DNA of 64,000 nt from CADEED01 sp035995425 (GCA_035995425.1 DASYKM010000245.1:1-64000); one strand, 5' to 3'; shown: positions 42,745 to 52,291, counted from the stretch's first letter. Notes: a model not told the origin generated them from the letters alone. Made by a program: numbers and translations.

Positions 42745-45700
42745 TCAGCTGGTCGCGGCGAGCGCGTGCTGCAGGTCCGCGAGCGGTTTTTGATATTGAC
42801 CGCCGAGCTCGCGATTCGCGGCGTGGATTGCCTTGGCCTTCGCGAGCAGCGCGCGGCCGGCGTCGACATCTCCGAGGCGCAACTTGCCATCCGCCAGCGC
42901 CACCTGCGCCTCGGCCAGGCGCGGACTGAACACATACTGCGTTTGCCGCAGCGCCAGCGCCCGATCGAGATGCGGCAATGCTTCCGCGGCACGCTCCGAT
43001 GCGGTCAACGCGCGGCCGAGCTCGAGTTGCAGTTCCACTTCGTCGTTCACATCGCGCGTATTCGCGGCCTGGGCCTGATATTTCTGCAGCGCATCCGTGA
43101 GCGGCGGCAGCGCCTGCGTAGCCTGGCCACGCGCAATCAGGACGCGCGCGCGTTGCACACTCGCGGCCGTCCACGATGAATCGAACACGGCGGCGTTGAC
43201 GGCGTCGGCTTGCATGGCCGTGGTGAACAGCGCATCCGCCTCGTCGAGCTTGCCCATGGCTAACAACACGCGGCCGAGGCGGATGTTTGCGCGGCGAACC
43301 TTCGAGCTCCCCGGACCATAGACTTCCGCGACCAGTTTCAAGGCGCGGCGCCCGGCGCTCTCCGCCGCAGGATATCTGCCGCGCATGACATCGAGCTCCG
43401 CCGCCTCGAAGTTCGGGTTGATCTGATAGGGCTGCGCGTCCTGGTTCGCGACCGCGATCGCCTTGCGCACTGCCGGCTCCGCCTCGCGCAGGTTGCCGCT
43501 TTGTATCAACGCGTCGGCCAGGTACTCCGCGGCCGACACCAGGTAGTCATGCACCATGTTTGGTGAGGGCTTCTCGAGGACCTGGATTGCAGGCTTCAGC
43601 AGCGCTACCGCTTCGCCGTAACGATTTTGCTGATAGACGGTCTTGGCCGCGCGCGCATTCGCCAGCGCTGTCTCAGGATCGTCGGGGCCGTAATCCTTGA
43701 GGAACAGCTCTGCGGCCAGCTTGAGCTCGCGTTCCGCCTCGGGGAATCGCTTGCGCAGCGAGTAGGCGGCGGACAGATCGCCGTGGCCTTGCGCCAGGGA
43801 ACGTTGATAGGTGGTCGGGTCGGCCCTGAACGCCACCATGGCCCGCTCGAAATAGTCGACCGCGGCCTCGATCCGGTCCCGACGGATTTCCAACCAGCCC
43901 AATTCAGAGAGCAGATGCCCATATTCGGCAGTGTTCGAGAGGCCGTCGGCGAAAAGTTTCTCCGCCTCCAGAAATAGCGCGACGGACCCGTCGTTGTCGC
44001 CCAGTTGCTTCTTCGCCGTGCCGTACGCCGCCGTCAATGATGCTCTCACCTTGCGATGCGCGAGATCGATCGGCGGCCCGACCGCGTCGAGCCCGGCTTT
44101 CGCGAAGTCCGAGCTCGCCTGCGCGTGCTTGCCCTGCTCCATGACCGCCAGCTCGTTGTAGATTTCGCCGCGCTGCAGCCCGCTGCCCGGCACCTTCCCG
44201 AGCAATGCAATCAATTCCAGGGCGTGTTTCCTGTAGTCAGCCGAGCGCGACTCGCCGAGCAGCCGCAGGATCACCGTGAGCAATTCCCGTTGCACGGCCG
44301 GGTTGTCCTTGAATTGTTCGCCCACGCGGTTCGCGCCCGCTTCCAGCAATTGCAGCGCATTCATCTGGCGCGCCTTCGCCGATTCTTCCTGACCCAGTGA
44401 GTTGCTCTGGAAGATGCGGATCATGAAATCCTTGACCGCATCGGAGGTCGCGGCCGCGGCGATTGCTCGCTGTTCGCTGGTTCGGGCGCGTTGCTCGCTG
44501 ACACGAGCCTTCGCCGCCTGCCACGTCGTCGCGGCGATGCCGCCGGTCAATGCCAACAACACCAGCGCGGCGGAACCGACGGCGACCTTGTGGCGAAGTA
44601 CGAATCGCCGCGCGGCTTCCCACCAGCTCTCCGGGCGCGCATCGATGGCGCGATCGTCCAGGAAATGCGCGAGGTCCACCGAGAAAGCGTCCACCGAACG
44701 ATAGCGATCAGCCAGCGTTACACGCATGGCAGTCAGCACGATCGTGTCGAGATCGCCGCGCAGTGCGTGCGCGAGCTTGCGCGAAGTGCTGTCGCGCGCC
44801 TGCGCCTTCGCTTCATCGCCCACCGCCTGGCTCGGGCGACGCACATGGGCGGCCAGGATTGCCTCTTCCAGCGCCGCGGCCGAGCCGCGCGCCAGCTTGT
44901 ACGGACGCTCGCCGGTGACCAGCTCGTAGAGAATCACGCCGAGCGAATACACATCGGAGGCGGTAGTTAGCGGCGCGCCGGCGATCTGCTCGGGCGAGGC
45001 GTAGTCCGGCGTCAGCGCCCGGCCACCGAACTGCGTCAGCGCCGTCTCGGCGGTGGCGCCTTCGACCGTGAGTTTCGCGATGCCGAAGTCGAGCACCATC
45101 GCGTTGCCCGCGTCGGTTACCAGGATGTTCGCGGGCTTGAGGTCGCGATGGATCACCAGGTGGCTATGCGCGTGCTGGATCGCCTGCAGAACCTGCGTAA
45201 ACAGCCGGATGCGCTCGCGCACGCCGAGCCGCTTCGTCTCGCAGTACACATCGATGGGCACGCCTTCGATGTACTCGAGCGCCAGATATGGCTGACCCGC
45301 CGGCGTGATGCCGGCGTCGTAGAGCCGCGCGATATTCGGATGCGCCAGGCCCTCGAGGATGTCGCGCTCGCGTCCCATGCGCGCCGCGAACTCCGCGTGC
45401 AGCATGCCCGGATGCGGTAGTTTGAGCGCCACCACGCGCCGGGTGAGCCCTTCGGTGCGTCGCGCCAGCCACACCGTACCCATGCCGCCGCGGCCGAGCT
45501 CGCGTATCAATTCGTACGGGCCGACGTGCGCACCTTGCTTGAACACCAGCGCGTCGCCGCTGCTGACGGCGCCTTGCATGGCGGCCTGAACCTGGCGGCC
45601 CACGTCACCCAGGGTGTACGTGCTGTTGCTCGCGGCCTGCTCCGCCAGCATCTTGCGCAACGCAGGCTTGAGCGCGTCGTGTGCGGCCGGCAGCTGCTCG

Positions 45701-45789
45701 ATCCAGGTGGAGCGCGCGTCGGGCGGCAGCTCCAGTGCCGCGTCGAGCAGTTGTGAGAGCTCCGCGAGCTCGCGCGCGCTACGCTTCAT
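42745..45789 (-). CDS. membrane Ser/Thr protein kinase with C-terminal TPR domain
   Basis: The 1014-residue protein has an N-terminal helical domain of about 60 residues (ELSQLLDAALELPPDARSTW). The Hanks-type kinase domain (about 92-360) has GRGGMG at 99-104, the VALKLPHP lysine, HRDLKPANIL at about 212 and DFGIAK at about 233, followed by TPDYASPEQ. One membrane helix lies at about 400-420 and then some 580 residues of TPR repeats. Kinase inside and TPRs outside is the usual arrangement. It starts 21 bp after the ECF sigma gene. In such pairs, including the EcfP/PknT system of Vibrio, the kinase activates the sigma factor by phosphorylation; that is the likely role here. Confidence 0.93.
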   Translation of the reverse strand: MKRSARELAELSQLLDAALELPPDARSTWIEQLPAAHDALKPALRKMLAEQAASNSTYTLGDVGRQVQAAMQGAVSSGDALVFKQGAHVGPYELIRELGRGGMGTVWLARRTEGLTRRVVALKLPHPGMLHAEFAARMGRERDILEGLAHPNIARLYDAGITPAGQPYLALEYIEGVPIDVYCETKRLGVRERIRLFTQVLQAIQHAHSHLVIHRDLKPANILVTDAGNAMVLDFGIAKLTVEGATAETALTQFGGRALTPDYASPEQIAGAPLTTASDVYSLGVILYELVTGERPYKLARGSAAALEEAILAAHVRRPSQAVGDEAKAQARDSTSRKLAHALRGDLDTIVLTAMRVTLADRYRSVDAFSVDLAHFLDDRAIDARPESWWEAARRFVLRHKVAVGSAALVLLALTGGIAATTWQAAKARVSEQRARTSEQRAIAAAATSDAVKDFMIRIFQSNSLGQEESAKARQMNALQLLEAGANRVGEQFKDNPAVQRELLTVILRLLGESRSADYRKHALELIALLGKVPGSGLQRGEIYNELAVMEQGKHAQASSDFAKAGLDAVGPPIDLAHRKVRASLTAAYGTAKKQLGDNDGSVALFLEAEKLFADGLSNTAEYGHLLSELGWLEIRRDRIEAAVDYFERAMVAFRADPTTYQRSLAQGHGDLSAAYSLRKRFPEAERELKLAAELFLKDYGPDDPETALANARAAKTVYQQNRYGEAVALLKPAIQVLEKPSPNMVHDYLVSAAEYLADALIQSGNLREAEPAVRKAIAVANQDAQPYQINPNFEAAELDVMRGRYPAAESAGRRALKLVAEVYGPGSSKVRRANIRLGRVLLAMGKLDEADALFTTAMQADAVNAAVFDSSWTAASVQRARVLIARGQATQALPPLTDALQKYQAQAANTRDVNDEVELQLELGRALTASERAAEALPHLDRALALRQTQYVFSPRLAEAQVALADGKLRLGDVDAGRALLAKAKAIHAANRELGGQYQKPLADLQHALAATS

Positions 45790-45810
45790 GCGCAGCCGCG
45801 CGCGGGCCGC

Positions 45811-46395
45811 TCATGCCAGCGCATCCAACAACAGCAGGCGCGCTTTTTCGAGGTCGCGACGCACGGTTCGCTCCGCCACACCCAGACACTCGGCGATCTG
45901 TTCGTTGTCGAGCGCCGCGAAGTAGCGCATCTCGATCACGCTGACCAGGCGTTCGTTCACCTGCGCGAGCTCTTCCAGGAATTCGTGCATGCGCAGGATG
46001 TCGTCGGCCGGGGAGGCCACCGCATCGAGCACTTCGGAGTTGAGCGTGACGTGCAGCTCCGCGCCACCGGCGCGCTCGGTGCGGTTGTGGCGAACGAAAT
46101 CCACCACCACCGAGCGCATGACATGCGCGGCATACGCCAGAAAGTGTTTGCGGTTCTCGACGTTGATGCGGCCCGCCTTGGCGAGCCGCAGATAGGACTC
46201 GTGCACCAGCGAGGTGGTGTCGAGCATTTGCAGATTGCTGTGGTTGCGCACGCGCTGGTGCGCGAGGCTGCGAAGCTCCGGATACAACGCGCCGTAGAGC
46301 TGGCCGATGGCGGCCTTGTCGCCCTGGCTCGCCGCTTCGAGCATGCCCGTTACGCCTCTCGGCTCGCTTGCCGTCATCACCCCGATGTTCCCCAT
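45811..46395 (-). CDS. ECF sigma factor of the kinase-associated type
   Basis: The 194-residue protein has region 2 (IGQLYGALYPELRSLAHQR; MLDTTSLVHESYLRLAKAGR; HFLAYAAHVMRSVVVDFVRH). Region 4 is LVSVIEMRYFAALDNEQIAECLGVAERTVRRDLEKAR. The QMLDTTSLVHE and LAYAAHVMR blocks are those of ECF factors that lack an anti-sigma and are paired with Ser/Thr kinases. Starts at 46452 and 46377 are also possible; the chosen ATG has GAGAGAAC upstream. It is co-oriented with the kinase and the orphan domain gene. Region 4 is closely related to the two remnants near 55.3 and 63.1 kb. Confidence 0.9.
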   Translation of the reverse strand: MGNIGVMTASEPRGVTGMLEAASQGDKAAIGQLYGALYPELRSLAHQRVRNHSNLQMLDTTSLVHESYLRLAKAGRINVENRKHFLAYAAHVMRSVVVDFVRHNRTERAGGAELHVTLNSEVLDAVASPADDILRMHEFLEELAQVNERLVSVIEMRYFAALDNEQIAECLGVAERTVRRDLEKARLLLLDALA

Positions 46396-46555
46396 GACGT
46401 TGTTCTCTCGAGTAGCGCCAGTATGAGCGCGACTGGACGATACGTCCGGCATTTTGAATGGCCGCTGAATCAAAACGCGAAGAAATACCGATGTCCAAAT
46501 CGAGGGGCATTCAACGTATATATATAAATGCGCCGCAATCCGGCGTCGACGGCGC

Positions 46556-46819
46556 TTACGCCGCGCCTGCCAACTGGTGCAGCCGCCGCAGAGCGCGCGC
46601 GCTGCTGCGCAGTCGCGCTTCCAGCACCGCAAGGCTGCGTTCCGATTTCTCGTCAATGAGCATTCCGGTGAGCGCGGTTCGATATTCCGCGTATGCCTCG
46701 GGTAATTCCGACAGCCATCGCACGCGCGCAGTGCCGTCGCGTTCGAGCGCTTCGTCGAGCAAACGGCAGAGTACGGCGTAGTCCGCGGCGCTGCGCTTCA
46801 CCTTCGGTTTCGAATGCAT
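46556..46819 (-). CDS. orphan homologue of the kinase N-terminal domain, 87 aa
   Basis: YAVLCRLLDEALERDGTARV, followed by RWLSELPEAYAEYRTALTGML, aligns with the first 50 residues of the neighbouring kinase (LSQLLDAALELPPDARSTW, then IEQLPAAHDALKPALRKML). No kinase domain follows; instead a basic helical tail ends LRRLHQLAGAA. It may be a stand-alone regulator competing with the kinase N-terminus, or what is left of a second kinase gene. It sits upstream of the sigma factor in the same direction with a 160-bp gap. The start at MHSKPKVKRS is chosen because upstream residues overlap the divergent gene. Confidence 0.65.
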   Translation of the reverse strand: MHSKPKVKRSAADYAVLCRLLDEALERDGTARVRWLSELPEAYAEYRTALTGMLIDEKSERSLAVLEARLRSSARALRRLHQLAGAA

Positions 46820-46950
46820 GCAGTCGAGGATACGCCGCGTCAACCCTGCGCCGGACAGCGGCGCGGAATTAATAAACGGCGCGAAAAGCGCGAGCGTTGT
46901 CCGACGACACAGGCCGGTCGCGTATTCCCCGATAGGAGTACGCAAACCAA

Positions 46951-49380
46951 ATGAAAACCAAAACAGATCTCGGCCGCATTCTGCTCGCGGGTCTACTGAC
47001 ATTCTGCCTGCAGCCCGCGAGCGCGGAGCCGCCGACCGGAACCTCGAGAAGTCCGCTCGTCTCCGCCACCATCGCGGACATGATCGAGCGGGAATCTCTG
47101 GGCCTGCTCGACATGGACATCGGCGGCGGCCAGTGCAGCGCCAGCCTGCTCAACAACAGCTGGGCCGTGAGCGCCGCGCACTGCGTCGACGGCGACGACA
47201 TGCAGAAGCCCGGCAACGTGCTGCTGACCGGAAACTGGTCCTCGGTGCAGATCCGCAACCCCGACTACATGTACCGGTTCTGGGGCATCGACAAGCGTGG
47301 CGACGCGTTCGACGTCATGCTGATGCACATGGCCACGCCCATGCGCGTGAATGGCTCGATGAGCGGATACGTGCGCGAGATCAGCATGGTCGGGCTCAAC
47401 GACATGATCAACCGCAACATCTGGTCCTATGGCAGCGGCATCAACGTGTTCGCGCGCCTCACCGACGCGGGCCCGCAGCCATCGTCGGGCGACCGCCAAT
47501 ATCGCAGCGCGGTTTTTTCCGTCAATCGATCGGACAACCGGCGCTACTGGTATCCGCGCAGCAATGCCAACGCGATGATCGCCGGCGGCGACAGCGGCGG
47601 CCCGAGCTTCGAATTCAGCAGCGGCTCCGCGCGTATTTCCGGGGTGCACTCGTTGTGTTCCACCGAGTGCCTGCAGGGCCAGCAATGCCCGGGCAACGGT
47701 AACTGGATGTGGGTCAGTGGTACTCCCGACTGCGGCGATGCGCCGCTGGCTGAGCCTGCCGGCGCGATCCTCGATATCCTCAAACAGGCCTGGAATCCCG
47801 CGCAGCCGGTGCAGACCGTGCAGGTCGCGCACAGCGAAGGCCAGGTGCAGAAGGAGCTGTTGTTAGGCCAGCTGGATTCACTGCCGTGGGACTACGTGCG
47901 CCGTGCCGCGCAGATGGCCTGCCACAACCGCGGCTTCGCCGCCGGCTTGTTCGACGGCAACTATCAGCCAGGCGCGCGTTATCAGGCGCGTTGCGTGACC
48001 TACGGCACCGGCGCCTGGTTCGATGCGCTGCCGGCCGACATGGCCAAGATCAACGACAAGTTCCGCAACGTCGCGCAGACCAGCTGGGCACAGAGCGCGC
48101 GTGCGGCGCACGACATGTGCAAGAACAAGTACCCCACGTCGGTGGGCGGCTTCCTGACCGGATTCGAAGTGAGCTCGCAGCCAACCGGCGGGTTCTACGA
48201 TCAGAGAGACGGCGTGTTCTGCCTCAACAGTACGAACGCCACCTGGTTCGACGCCACGCTGGGTGAGCTCAATGCGCAAGGCACGCCCGTCGGCGACCTG
48301 AATGCCATCGGCTGGGGTCCTGCGGGGCGGGCCGCGACCGAATACTGCCGGCGCAAGTTCTACCCGGCCGGCGGATTCTTCAACGGCCACCAGCTCAACG
48401 ACCGCCGCGGAGTAGTTTGCCTCGGCAGGAATAGCATAATGAGCGATCGCATCACCGCGACCGAAGAGACCCGGTCGGCGCGCACCATTGCGGCCGCCGA
48501 AACCAGGACCACCGCCACCAGTGGACTGGCCAGAGGCGCGCTCTCGGCGCAGGCTGCCGGCGGCAGAACGATGAGCGCGTCGGTGCTCGCCGCGCCGCAG
48601 CCCGCTCCCGCTCCGTCGGCCGCACCCCAGGCGACGATGTTCTATGCCATCGAAGCCGATGGAACACTGACCGAGTATCGCCACGACAATCCGGAGACCG
48701 GGGCGCTGCCTGACAAGCTTCCGCCGTCGAGCGCCGCCTGGAACACGTACGCCGAGGCCATACCGGCCGGCGGCAATCACTTCTATGCACGCGCGCAGAA
48801 CGGTGACCTGCTGTGGTACCAGCACGATGGCTTCAACGACGGCGCCGACGCCTGGCGCGGCCCCGTCAAGGTCGGCAGTGGCTGGCAGTCGTTCACACAC
48901 ATCATGGGCGGCGGCAACGGTGTCATCTACGCCATCGCGCCCGACGGTAGTTTGATGTGGTATCGGCATGCGGGCTTCGCCACCGGCGACGCGCGCGCGT
49001 GGGTCGGCCCCAGGAAGGTCGGCACCGGCTGGAATTCGTTCAAGACCGTGTTCTCGGCGGGCGAGGGCGTCATCTACGGCGTCACCAACGACGGCAAGCT
49101 CATGGTCTACCGGCATCTCGACCCGATGAATGGCGAGATGCGCTGGAGCGGGCCCACGCAGGTGGGAACCGGATGGGGCGGTGTCGCGCAGCTGTTCTCG
49201 ACTGGCAACGGCGTGATCTACGCGCTGGCTGCCGACGGCAAGCTGTCTTACTACCGTCACCTCACCTGGAACGCGGCGCAACCCACGTTCAAGTGGATAG
49301 GCGCGGTGGCCGCCGGGCAATTGACCCCCGGAACCAGGATCATCCCGCTGCTGCCGGAAAACGGCACGGTGACGCCGTGA
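46951..49380 (+). CDS. secreted trypsin-like protease with tachylectin-type propeller
   Basis: The 809-residue protein has a signal peptide (about 1-25, ASA). An S1-type domain shows H77 in AVSAAHCVDG, D121 in AFDVMLMHM and S215 in AGGDSGGPSF. A cysteine-rich middle (about 310-505) holds two or three repeats of the MACHNRGFAAGLFDGNY / GFLTGFEVSSQPTGGFYDQR / GGFFNGHQ type. After a Ser/Ala linker, a tachylectin-2-like beta-propeller (about 615-800) has repeated GxGW-x3-x-F, GVIYAIAPDGSLMWYRH units. It is probably a secreted protease with a sugar-binding module. The next gene starts within its stop codon (GTGA). Confidence 0.88.
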   Translation: MKTKTDLGRILLAGLLTFCLQPASAEPPTGTSRSPLVSATIADMIERESLGLLDMDIGGGQCSASLLNNSWAVSAAHCVDGDDMQKPGNVLLTGNWSSVQIRNPDYMYRFWGIDKRGDAFDVMLMHMATPMRVNGSMSGYVREISMVGLNDMINRNIWSYGSGINVFARLTDAGPQPSSGDRQYRSAVFSVNRSDNRRYWYPRSNANAMIAGGDSGGPSFEFSSGSARISGVHSLCSTECLQGQQCPGNGNWMWVSGTPDCGDAPLAEPAGAILDILKQAWNPAQPVQTVQVAHSEGQVQKELLLGQLDSLPWDYVRRAAQMACHNRGFAAGLFDGNYQPGARYQARCVTYGTGAWFDALPADMAKINDKFRNVAQTSWAQSARAAHDMCKNKYPTSVGGFLTGFEVSSQPTGGFYDQRDGVFCLNSTNATWFDATLGELNAQGTPVGDLNAIGWGPAGRAATEYCRRKFYPAGGFFNGHQLNDRRGVVCLGRNSIMSDRITATEETRSARTIAAAETRTTATSGLARGALSAQAAGGRTMSASVLAAPQPAPAPSAAPQATMFYAIEADGTLTEYRHDNPETGALPDKLPPSSAAWNTYAEAIPAGGNHFYARAQNGDLLWYQHDGFNDGADAWRGPVKVGSGWQSFTHIMGGGNGVIYAIAPDGSLMWYRHAGFATGDARAWVGPRKVGTGWNSFKTVFSAGEGVIYGVTNDGKLMVYRHLDPMNGEMRWSGPTQVGTGWGGVAQLFSTGNGVIYALAADGKLSYYRHLTWNAAQPTFKWIGAVAAGQLTPGTRIIPLLPENGTVTP

Positions 49381-50666
49381 GGCACTTTCTCGCCTTGCTC
49401 GCGATTCCGGCGATATTCATGGGTTTCGCGAATTCGGCGTTTGCGCAAGCGGATCAGCTGCCGTACCCGATCGGCGGGCAGGGCGGTGCTCAATTCTTTG
49501 CACGATGTCCCATCGGCCAGATGCTTAACGGGGTCGAATTGCGCACCGGCGATGATGTCGATGCCATTCGTCCCATCTGCGCCACCGCCTATTCGCTTAC
49601 CTCCATTGGTCCACGCACCACCCCGTATTCGTCCTTCTTCGGTGGAGACGGCGGCGCGCCAAAGACGTTGACCTGCCCCGACAATGCCCCGTTGGTCACA
49701 AAAATCTATGTGGATTACGAGGGCGAGAAGACCCTGGTGGTCAACAGCTTTGAGTTGTATTGCACCGAGGTCGCGCCGACCCGGGCGCCGCCCGGGTTTC
49801 CGCAGGCGAAATTCGATGGCCCTACGAACCAATCGAGGCTCCATCAGGCGATGCAGACTTGTCCCGACGGGCTCGTCGCCGTCGGCATCAACGGGCGCTC
49901 CGGCATCTGGCTCGACGCAGTCGGACTCACCTGCGGCGCGGCGCAGATCACTCCCCAGGGGAAGACGCTCGGTCGGGTCAACAGGACGTCGCCACCACGT
50001 CCACCCATGTCGCTTTGCGACGCCGCGGCGGATGCACGCCGGCGCAAGTCGCCGGCTACTCCCAATCTCGAAGCGCAGTGCGAAGCCAGCAAGAAGGCCG
50101 CGGCGGCGGCTGCGGCCGCGGCCGCGGTGCCACCGCCACCCCCGCCCGTCGCGGCCATCACCACCGCGGATCTCGAATCCTTGCGCGCGCGTGGCGAGCT
50201 GCTTTCGAACAGTGACGCACTCGCGAAGGAGCTGCGCAATCGAACTACTGCGGGTGACGTTCGTCGCGGTTTCGATATCGGCATGGGTGTCTGGGCCGGG
50301 AACACCGCGCCCGGTCCAGGCAAACAAAGAGTTCATGATGCGTTGAGTCCGCTCGAACAGCCGGGCTTCGACATCGCCGCCGCGTTCTCCCTGCCGCGCA
50401 ACAAGAACGCGGTGTTTGCCAATGTCGGTGCGGCCATCGCCAGCGCGGATCCCGTCGTCGCCAAGGCGCGCGCCGCGGAGAACGACGTCTTCTATTGGCT
50501 CGGCTTCGACATCGCGAGCGGAATATTCGGCAATCCCACCGCGGGTGCGCAGGGCAACACCGCGGTCGGGCCGGGCTCGCTCGGCATTCGCGATGAGATG
50601 AACGCTCCGGGTCAGCGCGGCTTCAATGCCGCCGTGGCGCTGCACCTGGGCAGGAAGTATCGATGA
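49377..50666 (+). CDS. secreted protein with Cys-rich domain and C-terminal duplicated module
   Basis: The 429-residue protein starts at GTG overlapping the protease stop (GTGA), so it is translationally coupled. A signal peptide (about 1-24, AFAQ) is followed by a Cys-rich domain (about 25-200; FFARCPIGQMLNGVELRTGD and MQTCPDGLVAVGINGRSG). An Ala10/Pro6 linker (about 238-255) leads to a C-terminal region with two related units (GFDIGMGVWAGNTAPGPGKQ and GFDIASGIF...NTAVGPGSLG). I do not recognise the families. Coupling suggests it is secreted with, or acts on the same target as, the trypsin/tachylectin protein. Confidence 0.8.
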   Translation: MRHFLALLAIPAIFMGFANSAFAQADQLPYPIGGQGGAQFFARCPIGQMLNGVELRTGDDVDAIRPICATAYSLTSIGPRTTPYSSFFGGDGGAPKTLTCPDNAPLVTKIYVDYEGEKTLVVNSFELYCTEVAPTRAPPGFPQAKFDGPTNQSRLHQAMQTCPDGLVAVGINGRSGIWLDAVGLTCGAAQITPQGKTLGRVNRTSPPRPPMSLCDAAADARRRKSPATPNLEAQCEASKKAAAAAAAAAAVPPPPPPVAAITTADLESLRARGELLSNSDALAKELRNRTTAGDVRRGFDIGMGVWAGNTAPGPGKQRVHDALSPLEQPGFDIAAAFSLPRNKNAVFANVGAAIASADPVVAKARAAENDVFYWLGFDIASGIFGNPTAGAQGNTAVGPGSLGIRDEMNAPGQRGFNAAVALHLGRKYR

Positions 50667-50792
50667 CCGTTGCGACAGCCGGCTAGCAGAAGTCCTCGCG
50701 AGTCGCGTGCCAAGTGTGGTGCCGCATCATGGAGTCGGAAGATGAATCGACACGGCTTCCATTCGCGGGCACCATCGGCGACGGAGGACGGG

Positions 50793-51638
50793 ATGACAAG
50801 AACCAGCGACTCTCCGCGCAAGGGCCAGCGACGCCTCATTCCAGTCGCCGTGCTCATCGCCTTTCTCGTGCCTGCGCCCGGTGCCGCCGCCGAAATGCCC
50901 GGCGAATATCGCGAAGCAGTCGATCGCGCAGCCATGCTTGGAACCGCGATCTTCGTGCACGACGCGGCAGCGGCGCGCGCCACCGACGAGCTCTTCCGCC
51001 GCCGCGTCATCAAGAAAGACAAACGACTGCGAGGCTGGATCACCGACATTGCGCAGAACCCCAGCGGCGTCATCGTCACATTCGTGGGAGAGGAAGGCGG
51101 CTCGGCCCAAGCCTTGTATCGCGTACGCGTTCCCGCAGGCGAGGCGCCACTGGTCTACGAAGCGCTGAAGCCCGCGCAACCGCTCAGCGATAGCGAGCGG
51201 GCCCGGTTTGCGGCGCGCACCTTGGCCATCGGACAGTTCACGAAGCGACCGGAACGTTGCGCCAAGAGTTACAACACCGTAGTGCTACCGATGGCGCGCC
51301 CCGGTGATCCCTTCATCCTCGTCTATCTATTGGCGGCCACCGACGAGCCCGGCGTGGTCATCGCCGGCGGGCACGTCCGCTACGAAGTGTCACCCGATGG
51401 CGCGCATATCGAAGGCGAACGTACGTTCACCAAGACTTGCTTCGAGATGCCGCACGACAAGGATGCCGTCGCGCTGACGATGACGCACCTGCTCGATCCC
51501 ACGCCGACCGAGATCCAGGTTTTCCTGAGCCGTCTGCACGACGTGCCGCTCTACGTCAGTACCGTGCAAAGCGGAATGATGTGGCTGGTGGACGGCAGCA
51601 GGATCGAGTTCATCCAGCGCTTCGAGGAAAAGCACTGA
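50793..51638 (+). CDS. exported hypothetical protein, 281 aa
   Basis: The chosen ATG has GGAGG 5 bp upstream and leads into a basic N-terminus and signal peptide (about 14-33, LIPVAVLIAFLVPAPGAAAE). In-frame starts at 50742 or earlier would lengthen the N-terminus. The mature part is mixed alpha/beta with blocks RGWITDIAQNPSGVIVTFVG, PERCAKSYNTVVLP and FLSRLHDVPLYVSTVQSGMM. No family recognised. It follows the secreted-protein pair by about 130 bp and could belong to the same transcription unit. Confidence 0.7.
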   Translation: MTRTSDSPRKGQRRLIPVAVLIAFLVPAPGAAAEMPGEYREAVDRAAMLGTAIFVHDAAAARATDELFRRRVIKKDKRLRGWITDIAQNPSGVIVTFVGEEGGSAQALYRVRVPAGEAPLVYEALKPAQPLSDSERARFAARTLAIGQFTKRPERCAKSYNTVVLPMARPGDPFILVYLLAATDEPGVVIAGGHVRYEVSPDGAHIEGERTFTKTCFEMPHDKDAVALTMTHLLDPTPTEIQVFLSRLHDVPLYVSTVQSGMMWLVDGSRIEFIQRFEEKH

Positions 51639-51662
51639 GCATTCCAGGCTGATCCGGCGCGT

Positions 51663-52016
51663 CTATTCGCCGCTGGTCATGCCGCCGCGCGGCCCGAGGC
51701 AATGCTCGCTCCACGCCTTTTCGAAACGCTTGTCGTCCGAGGAACTCTTCAGGACTTCATCGCCCTGCACGACCGCATACCCGCGAACTTTCGCGCCCTG
51801 GTCGGTCACGCGATAATTGATGCACGCAACGCCGGCGCCGGTCACGCGCACTTCGTCAACTTCCAGGCCCGTGGTGTTCTTTAGATTCGCCTCGAGCGCG
51901 GCGATGGCCGCGGACGTTGCGTCCGGACTCGTCCGCTCCTCGCGATCGGCGGCGAGCGCACCGGCAACCGGCAGAAGTACGAGTGACGACGCGATCAGAA
52001 ATTTCCGCATGTCCAT
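51663..52016 (-). CDS. small secreted protein, 117 aa
   Basis: A signal peptide (to about residue 23, GALAAD) precedes a short domain with VRVTGAGVACINYRVTDQGA and FEKAWSEHCLGPRGG, the two cysteines probably forming a disulfide. Strand-loop-strand proteins of this kind are common in xanthomonads; no named family. The ATG at 52010 (two codons in) is equally possible. It converges on the preceding gene with 24 bp between. Confidence 0.65.
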   Translation of the reverse strand: MDMRKFLIASSLVLLPVAGALAADREERTSPDATSAAIAALEANLKNTTGLEVDEVRVTGAGVACINYRVTDQGAKVRGYAVVQGDEVLKSSSDDKRFEKAWSEHCLGPRGGMTSGE

Positions 52017-52233
52017 GGGGCGATTGTCCTCTCAATGCCGCGCGCCGCACAGCGTGAGGGCGTCGTCGATGCGCGACATCAGTCCCACAACGTGACGGAC
52101 AACTCCTGTAGTTAGACCTACGCCCCGCGCCCCGCCTCGATTGCAAGATTCGCCACGACGCGGAACTTACTTCAACGATATGGCGCCACGATCGCAAGCA
52201 GGCCGCCGGTTGGGTGTTCTACGCGCTGCGCGG

Positions 52234-52250
52234 TTGGCACGTGAATTGCC
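52234..52250 (+). promoter_or_regulatory. sigma-54 (RpoN) -24/-12 promoter of the EF-hand gene
   Basis: TTGGCACG-N4-TTGCC is the sigma-54 consensus with correct spacing and nearly the same sequence as the site at 24198. The predicted start near 52261 gives a 5' leader of about 30 nt with AGAGGA ahead of the ATG at 52292. Confidence 0.75.
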
Positions 52251-52291
52251 TCTGTCTATGTTGATACCTATCAGCGACACAGAGGAATGAC

